Of a DNA stretch of 64,000 nt, positions 57,687 through 64,000 are shown piece after piece. Under the pieces are notes generated by a model. It made no database searches. It saw nothing but the letters and a program-made list of their open reading frames with translations, and was not told the DNA's origin. The first letter of the stretch is position 1. Each line of letters opens with the position of its first letter. Source of the DNA: a virus. A program made the position numbers and the translations under genes. Where the stretch lies: IMG/VR virus record IMGVR_UViG_3300007512_000008, positions 1-64,000 of that record. One strand, written 5' to 3'.

Positions 57687-58157
57687 ATGGCCATGCTCTG
57701 GTTGACCAAGCCTTCTCACGGGTTCGGCCGGATCACGTACCTCCGTCTGGGCTGGCGTGGGATTCTCGAGGTCTGTCACGACAAGCTGATCATAGAAGAA
57801 CAGGAGTACATGGAGCGGTGGTACTTCCGCACCTTCCTGTTCCAGATACGGCTCCACAAGATCCTGGCCTCAGACGACCCCAAGCGCCCCCTACACGATC
57901 ATGCGGTGGGGATGGTATCCCTCATCCTCAAGGGATCCTACAGGGAGGAGACTCCCGAAGGGGACTCTTTCTTCAAGGCTCCTGCGATCAACGTGATTCC
58001 GGCGGCTCGTCCTCACCGGCTCACTCTCGGGCATACTCCGGTCTGGACTCTGGTCCTCACCGGCCGAGCAGTTCGGGAGTGGGGGTTCCTAACCCGCCAG
58101 GGCTGGATGCATCACGAGCGGTTCTTCGAGAGCCTGGCGGACTCCGAACCTACATAG
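57687..58157 (+). CDS. Cupin-like protein
   Basis: A 156-aa protein with a double-stranded beta-helix pattern: RPLHDHAVGMVSLILKGSYR (two His as metal ligands), INVIPAARPHRLTLGH (third His) and LVLTGRAVREWGF. This spacing fits small cupin/2OG-like proteins found in phages. Its reaction is unknown. Its 3' end overlaps that of the antisense gene by 8 nt. Confidence 0.75.
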   Translation: MAMLWLTKPSHGFGRITYLRLGWRGILEVCHDKLIIEEQEYMERWYFRTFLFQIRLHKILASDDPKRPLHDHAVGMVSLILKGSYREETPEGDSFFKAPAINVIPAARPHRLTLGHTPVWTLVLTGRAVREWGFLTRQGWMHHERFFESLADSEPT

Positions 58158-58539
58158 GGTGTCCGTTCAAGTCTTCCTGATCCCAGGGCAGCCTCTTCAA
58201 GAGAGTGAACCCGTGCGCTTCTGCCATAGCACGGGCCTCGTTGAGAGCCTCCCTGCTGGTATCGAAGGGACCGATCTCTGTCTCGGCGGGGTCTTGGATG
58301 AACCACTTATCCCCGTCGGAGAACACCTCGAACTCGCTCAAGGCATTGGGGTTGGCGGGGGCCAAGCTTGACACGGACTCTCGGAAGGCGTAGAACTTCC
58401 ATCCGTTGTCTACCTTGACCGGAGGGAGTAGGGGCTTGAAGACCTTCCCCCTGTCCCGGCGGAGGCTCTCCCTCTCCATGATTGCCCTGTTTGTGGGGTC
58501 GTCCAACAGGGCTGCCATCATTTGGTATCTCTGTGACAT
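58150..58539 (-). CDS. Only minus-strand gene; hypothetical protein
   Basis: A 129-aa protein on the - strand. The composition is natural (WKFYAFRESVSSLAPANPN, then KWFIQDPAETEIGPFDTSRE, EARAMAEAHGFTLL) and no plausible + strand gene occupies the region. It converges with the cupin-like gene and diverges from the fibre gene, so it should have its own promoter within about 60 nt. Function unknown. Isolated antisense genes of this type are often accessory (moron-like). Confidence 0.7.
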   Translation of the reverse strand: MSQRYQMMAALLDDPTNRAIMERESLRRDRGKVFKPLLPPVKVDNGWKFYAFRESVSSLAPANPNALSEFEVFSDGDKWFIQDPAETEIGPFDTSREALNEARAMAEAHGFTLLKRLPWDQEDLNGHPM

Positions 58540-58605
58540 GTAGTACTCTACCGAGAAGGGAAGCGGTTGCTGGCCTATTCAGGAGCCCTCCCAGAAGGGG
58601 TCATC

Positions 58606-61600
58606 GTGGCTGCGAGAATCCAAAGTCTCCGGAATGGTGGAAGTGCCGTAGATGAAGCCAGTCGGGATGACTTGGTCGCTACGGACGTTGTAGTTGTGTC
58701 CTCTCTGGACTCAGCCACGACCTACAACTGGACTCTCGTGTTCGTTCCAGAGGGCTCTGCCGCAACGTTCTCGGGAACCACCACTGCGGTAAGTCCCGGC
58801 TCGTTCACGGTTGACATCCCCGGCCCGTACCTCGTGCGACTTGTCGTAGATTCGGGACTCCCAACTGAGGACACACAGTACGTCCGGCTCCGAGCACTCA
58901 CCGAAGAGTTGGGCCTCACACTGGTCGCAGCTGGCGAGCGTCGTGACGGCACCGGCACCATCCCGGTAGATGTGGATCCTGAGGGTTGGGCGAACGAGCA
59001 GAACGCCAATCTGAAGGCTCTTGAGACTGCGGTCACCCTCGCCTCGAGCCCTGGAGTCCCTGAGTTCGTGTTCCGTCCCGGAGGCACCCAGACAGGGAAC
59101 ATCTTCACGGACTTCGCTGACCTGTACGCTGCGCTGACCGCAGCGGAGGGGAAGAAGCGTCTCGTCTTCGACAACTCCATCTCCTCGCCTTGCACGATCC
59201 CTGCGGGGGCCTACGATTTCGCGGATACGACCTGGGTGGGCGTGGGCTTCGGCGTCCTCCTTCCGGCTTTTGAGGCCCAGCCGCGCGTCGAGTTCGCCAA
59301 CGGGGTGGCGATCACGAACCTGACTCGGATCCAGCACCTTCTGATTGCGATGACTGCGGGAGTGTCTACTCCAATCACCTTCTCGGGGGTGGTACACATC
59401 CTGCAGATCCGGCTGAGCAAGCTCCTGTCGGAGGCTGGCGCCAACCCGCTGTTCGTGTTCTCGGGTGCCGGAGCGCACCTGATGGATCTCACCCAGACGG
59501 TTCTGGGCGGGAGTAGTCAGGAGGTCATCGACCTACAAGGTACGGTGAGCCTGGGATTCAATCTTCAGGTCCGAAGCCTCATCCAGACTGACGCGATCTC
59601 CGGGGCGGCGGGGACGTCTCTGTCTAAGACACTGGACGCGTCATCCAGTGTCGCCACCTTGTCGGCTTTCTCCGGAACCGACGCGGGCGACACCTTCATG
59701 GACGAGGCCGAACGGGTTGGCTTCGACGACTCAGGTCTCCAGCACATCTCCGCAGACGATGTTCAGAAAGCGATCGAGGACATCGATGTCGCCATCGATG
59801 ACCCGGCGGGTCTGATCACCGTAGCAACTGCAGGTGCAGACCACACCACCATCGAAGCGGCGCTGGCCGAAGCTGCGGGAGTGGCGTCCCCCAGCAATCG
59901 TATCCTGGTCGAGATCTACCCTGGCGACTACTCAGAGAACAACCCGCTCACGATCCCCGCCTACGTCAGTGTCAACTGTCCGGGCCGACACGCGGTCACT
60001 CGGCTCATTTGCCAGAACTCGGGAGCGGGGCAGCACGGCTTGGTCCTGACCAACGACACCGATGTCGTTGGTGTTCAGATCCAGGGGGCTTCCGGATCGG
60101 GTGCAGCGGGATTCCACTTTCCCGCCGCAGCGGCGGATATCGAGCTCCAGGACTGCAGGATTCAGGACTGCGACATCGGTTGGCTGAGCGAGGCTTCCGC
60201 GAACAGTCCGGGCATCAGCGTCAGGACCCCGTTTATCACTGCAGGGACGACTTCCAGCGCCTTCAAGTGCTCTGCAGGCGGCTTGATGAACGTGGAGGGG
60301 GCTCTGGTTCTGGCTGCCGCCACTGTAGGCAAGGTGTTCCACAGCGATGGGGCGAACTCTACCCTCCGAGCTTCGGGCTGTCGAACCAATGGGGACCTGA
60401 CGACCCACGCCTGCTACGTCGAGAACACCGGCGAAATGCAGCTCTTCGCGAACTACCACAATGGTGTGGCAACGGGTGTTGAGATCACCGCAACGGGGGG
60501 GACCCTGGAGTCTTCGGGCTGCACCTTCATCACAACCGGGAGCAGCATCGTACTGGCCGATACGGCGCTGGCTTCCCTGACTGTTCGGGGCGTGTCGCTG
60601 GACAGCTCCACTTTTAGTCTCGGGGCTGCCGCTACCTTCGCAGGGAGCTTCACGGACACGGGGTCCGTATTCCCTGGCTTCAACGCTATCGAGGAGCTCT
60701 GGGCCGGCGCCACGACCATCGAGCGCGTCCCTCTCGCCACCTACACCCGCGAGACTGCGGCGACTGCTTGGGTCGAGGGCGGGTTGGTTACCATCAACTC
60801 TGGATTCACCCTGGACGTGGCGGCGGGGAAAGGGTTCGTCAACACGGGGACTGGAGTTGTCTACGTAGTATGGAGCGGGCAGCAGGTCATCGCTTCGGCG
60901 GATAGCGACTTCTACGTCTATGTGGATTCAGCGGGGACTGCTTCCCTGGCTGGTACCACCCCGGACCTCGAGACCAACGTCCTTCTCGCGGCAGGGCGTA
61001 CCGATGACTCTGTCGTTGCCTTCCTGTCGCGTAACATCGTCCCCTCTCAGTTCCTCCGTTTGCGGCGTCATGAGTGGGTGGCGACAGCTGTGGGGTCTGT
61101 TTGGATCACCGGGCTGGCCGTCACAGAGTACTCAGGACCCAGTCTGCAGTTCCAGGTAGGGGCGGGCAGGTTCTACCAAGGGGATGTCGAGTACACAGCT
61201 TCTGCTTCCGCCACTCCCTGCGTGTTCAACTACTGGTATCGGGACGGGGCGACTTGGGATGTCACGGTCGCCGCCACTGCTCTGGACGCTACCAACTACG
61301 ATCCCGCCGGGTCCGGGCTCTCTCCGATCACTGCAGGTCAGTGGGTCAAGTGCGCGGTCTACGTCAATATCAACGAAGGCACGACCTATTGGCATGTCGT
61401 GTACGCGCAGGCGGAGTACGCCTCTCAAGTGGCGGCTGAAGGGGCTTCTCTGGCGGTCCCTCCGGAGATCTTCAACGCCAACGCTCTTCCTCTGGCAGCT
61501 TTCGTCTACCAGCAGGGAACGACGGATATCGTTTCCATCCTCGACATCCGACCCTCTATTGTGGCGGAAGGTCCTGGATCAACAGCGGCTCCTGCCGAAC

Positions 61601-62589
61601 ATTCGGCGCTGGCAAACCTGCATCTCGACGACCACAACCAGTACATGTTGCTGGCGGGCAATGCCGCGCGGAACGCCCTCACGGGTGCGCTGGATGCTTC
61701 CGGAGGCACGATCGTTGTTCCGACTTCCACGAGTCCGGTCCAGACGACCGAGGGCTCTGTAGTTTGGGATTCGGACGATGACGTCCTCACGGTGGGTGAT
61801 GGGTCCTCTCGGAAGACCTTGGTGGACACGAACTCCACCCAGACCCTTTCCAACAAGACGATTGTCAATCCGACGATCACCGACCACAGCAACGCGACGC
61901 ATGACCATTCGAACGCAACCAATGGGGGCCTGGTCGTACAGGCGACGGAGACTCTCAGAGGCGCGGCGGAGGTCGCTACCCAGGCGGAGGTCGACACAGG
62001 GACGGATGACGCTCGATTCGTGACTCCCGCAAAACTGGCTGCTGCAGCTACGGTGATCCAGTCGGGACAGGCGGCCGGTGGTGATCTGCAAGGCAGCTAT
62101 CCGAACCCTACAGTGGTGCAGGCGTCCACCACCGTCGCCGGCAAGGTAGAGCTCGCGACGCAATCTGAGGTGGACTCAGGAACTGACACCACTCGGGCTG
62201 TGACTCCTGCAACTCTGGCGAGCGCGCCCCGAAGAGCGGATATCCACATCATAGAGACGGATACGTTGAGCAACATCAGCTCTCCAACCCCGTCCATCGT
62301 GACTGGGATGTCCTGGACACCTCCTGCGGGAACTTGGCTGGTGGTGTTTGATGCGGAGATCGAGGGCCACGGCAACGCTGTGACAACAGTGCAGATCTAC
62401 ATGGATGCTGCAGCCCAGGGCTATCCTCGCAGAATCTCCATCACCACCAACGATTTCGACTCCATCATGGCACGCGCCCTTGTAACGACGACAGGCTCTG
62501 AAGTTGTGTCCCTGCAGGCGTCTGTGTCTGCCCATGACGTAGATTTCCGGGGACGCGCGTTGACGCTCATCCGGGTGGGCATCGTATGA
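58606..62589 (+). CDS. Long tail fibre with beta-helix and collar repeats
   Basis: A 1327-aa fibre. The N-terminal attachment domain (SRDDLVATDVVVVSSLDS, PEGSAATFSG, GPYLVRLVVD) is shared with the next fibre. Two beta-helix regions include ADHTTIEAALAEAAG with EIYPGDYSENNPLTI. The distal part has typical fibre repeats: HLDDHNQYMLLAGNAA, TQTLSNKTIVNPTIT, EVATQAEVDTGTDDARFVTP and GGDLQGSYPNPTVV. GTG 58606 (AAGGGG upstream) is preferred by alignment with the 62616 paralogue; the frame is open to TTG 58567. It probably binds or degrades a host surface glycan. Confidence 0.85.
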   Translation: MAARIQSLRNGGSAVDEASRDDLVATDVVVVSSLDSATTYNWTLVFVPEGSAATFSGTTTAVSPGSFTVDIPGPYLVRLVVDSGLPTEDTQYVRLRALTEELGLTLVAAGERRDGTGTIPVDVDPEGWANEQNANLKALETAVTLASSPGVPEFVFRPGGTQTGNIFTDFADLYAALTAAEGKKRLVFDNSISSPCTIPAGAYDFADTTWVGVGFGVLLPAFEAQPRVEFANGVAITNLTRIQHLLIAMTAGVSTPITFSGVVHILQIRLSKLLSEAGANPLFVFSGAGAHLMDLTQTVLGGSSQEVIDLQGTVSLGFNLQVRSLIQTDAISGAAGTSLSKTLDASSSVATLSAFSGTDAGDTFMDEAERVGFDDSGLQHISADDVQKAIEDIDVAIDDPAGLITVATAGADHTTIEAALAEAAGVASPSNRILVEIYPGDYSENNPLTIPAYVSVNCPGRHAVTRLICQNSGAGQHGLVLTNDTDVVGVQIQGASGSGAAGFHFPAAAADIELQDCRIQDCDIGWLSEASANSPGISVRTPFITAGTTSSAFKCSAGGLMNVEGALVLAAATVGKVFHSDGANSTLRASGCRTNGDLTTHACYVENTGEMQLFANYHNGVATGVEITATGGTLESSGCTFITTGSSIVLADTALASLTVRGVSLDSSTFSLGAAATFAGSFTDTGSVFPGFNAIEELWAGATTIERVPLATYTRETAATAWVEGGLVTINSGFTLDVAAGKGFVNTGTGVVYVVWSGQQVIASADSDFYVYVDSAGTASLAGTTPDLETNVLLAAGRTDDSVVAFLSRNIVPSQFLRLRRHEWVATAVGSVWITGLAVTEYSGPSLQFQVGAGRFYQGDVEYTASASATPCVFNYWYRDGATWDVTVAATALDATNYDPAGSGLSPITAGQWVKCAVYVNINEGTTYWHVVYAQAEYASQVAAEGASLAVPPEIFNANALPLAAFVYQQGTTDIVSILDIRPSIVAEGPGSTAAPAEHSALANLHLDDHNQYMLLAGNAARNALTGALDASGGTIVVPTSTSPVQTTEGSVVWDSDDDVLTVGDGSSRKTLVDTNSTQTLSNKTIVNPTITDHSNATHDHSNATNGGLVVQATETLRGAAEVATQAEVDTGTDDARFVTPAKLAAAATVIQSGQAAGGDLQGSYPNPTVVQASTTVAGKVELATQSEVDSGTDTTRAVTPATLASAPRRADIHIIETDTLSNISSPTPSIVTGMSWTPPAGTWLVVFDAEIEGHGNAVTTVQIYMDAAAQGYPRRISITTNDFDSIMARALVTTTGSEVVSLQASVSAHDVDFRGRALTLIRVGIV

Positions 62590-62615
62590 TCCAGCATCTT
62601 GCAGGAGACCTGTAG

Positions 62616-64000
62616 ATGGCTACTGCATCTATCGAGAGCTCTGTCACCGCACCGGTAGCGAAGCCGAGTGTCATCAATGCGTCTCGGGACGACCTTGAGA
62701 TCAATGATGTAGTCCTGCTGGACTCCGTCAACGCGGGAACCGTATACTCCTGGACGATTGCCTTCGCTCCCGAAGGCTCCACGGCATCCTTCTCGGGATC
62801 CGCTGTCGCCAAGAGCCCTGGTTCCTTCACCGTTGATGTCGAGGGGCCCTATCTCATCCGTCTGGTGTTTACAGACGGAACAGGAAGCACCGAACAGTTC
62901 GTGCGGCTCCGGGCGCTCACCTCCCTCGGGGACCTGAAGCTGGTTGCTGCGGGTGAGGGTGTCTATGCAGTCCCCGTTCCAGTAGACGGAACAGCAGCGG
63001 GGTGGGCGGACGACCAGAACGGGAACCTCCTTTCTCTCCTCTCTCTGATCACCAAGGCGGGGTCAGGAGGGCGGCTCCTCTATGTGGACCCCGCACAGGG
63101 AGACTACCAGACGATCCAGGAGGCCCTCGACTACGCTCAGACACAGACCCCTACGGCGATTGCTCCGTGGGCTGTCTTGGTCCGTCCAGGCACCTACACA
63201 GAAGACCTCACCTTCTACTCGCATGTTCACGTCTTCGGGGCCCCTGGGGGTGGGGAGACCAAGGTGGTCCGTATCCAAAACGATACGGCAGCCCACTCCG
63301 TCTTCCTTGCGGGATCCTTGGACGAGGTCAACCTCACGAATCTGTACTTCGAGAATCCCGACACTTCAGCCAATGCTGTACTCAGCCTTTCCGGGGCAGG
63401 AACCCTCACCCTGTCCCAGTGTGTAGTCTCGGCGGAAGGAGGGGCCTCTCCCCAAGGACCTGCTATCCTCACTGCAGGGACGAGCGCTCTTCGGGTTCGG
63501 GGTGGAATCCTCTCCTCGAACTCAGGAGCCTCGGCAGACAGCTATGCGCTCATCGTAGGGGATGGGACAACAGCATCCCTCTGGAATGCGACCGTCGATA
63601 TCCGGGGGATCCATGCCCGGGCAGGGTCGACCCTCGAGCTCCGGGACTGTTCCATTGCGTCGAGCGGCTCCTATGGGATCCGCTCCGAGGCCGACTTCCT
63701 CGATGTTGAGCTCACGAAGATCTCTGGTGCGGCTACCCAAGACATAGCCTTCAATCCTGGCGGGGGTGCCGTTACTGGGGATGTGGTGTCAGTCATCCGT
63801 TGGAGCCGCTTCGGCGCTCTTCTGTATGACACGGCAGGCATCTCAGGGACCACCTCTCTCACTATGGGGAGTGTTGACCACGGGGCTCTCTCGTTCCCCT
63901 CCGGGAACCCTGGAGTCCTCGCAGCTACGGTTCTCTCAAGCACTCAGTTCTTCGACAACACCGCTACGGGACTGGCGGCAGAGAATGTACAGGCCGCTAT
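62616..64000 (+). CDS. Second beta-helix tail fibre (3' truncated by window)
   Basis: Open from ATG 62616 (GCAGGAG upstream) to the window end, 461 codons seen. The N-terminus (ASRDDLEINDVVLLDS, PEGSTASFSG, GPYLIRLVFTDG) is paralogous to the previous fibre. A pectin-lyase-like region follows (GDYQTIQEALDYAQ, VLVRPGTYTEDLTFYSH), then a beta-helix with many short strands. The visible end (TGLAAENVQAAI) marks a repeat like DDVQKAIEDI in the other fibre. Probably a receptor-binding fibre expressed with it. Confidence 0.85.
   Translation, partial: MATASIESSVTAPVAKPSVINASRDDLEINDVVLLDSVNAGTVYSWTIAFAPEGSTASFSGSAVAKSPGSFTVDVEGPYLIRLVFTDGTGSTEQFVRLRALTSLGDLKLVAAGEGVYAVPVPVDGTAAGWADDQNGNLLSLLSLITKAGSGGRLLYVDPAQGDYQTIQEALDYAQTQTPTAIAPWAVLVRPGTYTEDLTFYSHVHVFGAPGGGETKVVRIQNDTAAHSVFLAGSLDEVNLTNLYFENPDTSANAVLSLSGAGTLTLSQCVVSAEGGASPQGPAILTAGTSALRVRGGILSSNSGASADSYALIVGDGTTASLWNATVDIRGIHARAGSTLELRDCSIASSGSYGIRSEADFLDVELTKISGAATQDIAFNPGGGAVTGDVVSVIRWSRFGALLYDTAGISGTTSLTMGSVDHGALSFPSGNPGVLAATVLSSTQFFDNTATGLAAENVQAA

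Noticed and set aside
58159-58371. 70-aa + strand frame opposite the antisense gene
   Set aside because: Its composition is unnatural and it has no ribosome binding site, while the - strand frame covers the same DNA with a convincing protein.
1-64000. tRNA genes, CRISPR arrays, integrase and att sites
   Set aside because: I looked in the intergenic gaps, which are all short, and saw no cloverleaf, regular repeat-spacer structure or integrase-like frame.

Overview
This window is a contiguous stretch of a large, GC-rich (roughly 60% by eye) tailed dsDNA bacteriophage with a contractile tail. Evidence for a phage is the clear set of terminase large subunit, portal, tail sheath, head-maturation protease, scaffold-like protein and major capsid protein. 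The contractile (myovirus-type) tail follows from the sheath. Genes are packed on the + strand, many with 4-nt ATGA/GTGA overlaps, and GTG and TTG starts are common. Only one gene (58150-58539) is convincingly on the - strand. The host cannot be read from the sequence; the replication proteins are of bacterial type (beta clamp, DnaX, RecA, RuvC, SbcCD, DnaG-like Toprim, NusG). I saw no tRNA, integrase, lysis cassette, CRISPR array or DNA polymerase in this window. No gene-free stretch exceeds 300 bases.

Layout. (1) 1-18.7 kb, replication, recombination and transcription: RecD2-like helicase, PolB-type 3'-5' exonuclease, phosphoribosyltransferase, a probable ssDNA-binding protein, RuvC, RecA, an SbcC-like ATPase encoded as two separate half-genes flanking SbcD, a Cas4/AddB-like nuclease and a beta clamp, then a Toprim primase, an apparently inactivated phage metallopeptidase homologue, a DnaX clamp loader, a NusG-like protein and a sigma-like two-HTH protein. 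(2) 18.8-31.4 kb, virion-associated accessory genes: a Dps-like ferritin with a complete ferroxidase motif, a ParB/sulfiredoxin-fold protein, an FmdB zinc ribbon, a giant 1728-aa tail sheath, a composite free-standing homing endonuclease and a C39-like cysteine peptidase. (3) 31.4-53.9 kb, packaging and head/neck: candidate small terminase, large terminase, portal, a beta-helix protein, neck proteins, a gene broken by two in-frame stops, then large probable virion or injected proteins. The most striking of these is a 989-aa fusion of a 2H phosphoesterase, a type IB topoisomerase and an InPase-like polyvalent domain. A GIY-YIG homing endonuclease has inserted into the 3' end of a zinc-binding protein gene just before the head protease. 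(4) 53.9-56.8 kb, capsid: repeat-rich acidic scaffold-like protein, a strong terminator, decoration-like protein and major capsid protein, followed by double hairpins. (5) 56.9 kb to the end: a tail-region protein, a cupin-like protein, the lone antisense gene and two paralogous pectin-lyase-like tail fibres, the last running off the window.

How it may work together (inference). The clamp, clamp loader, primase, RecA, SbcCD and RuvC suggest recombination-dependent replication of the T4 type built from bacterial-type parts. The sigma-like and NusG-like proteins could redirect host RNA polymerase. Three TTTATA elements, the only ones I saw in this GC-rich window, lie upstream of the sheath, a core-like head protein and the capsid genes, and are candidate late promoters. 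Several genes carry perfect or near-perfect RNA hairpins over their ribosome binding sites or start codons, a possible second layer of timing control.
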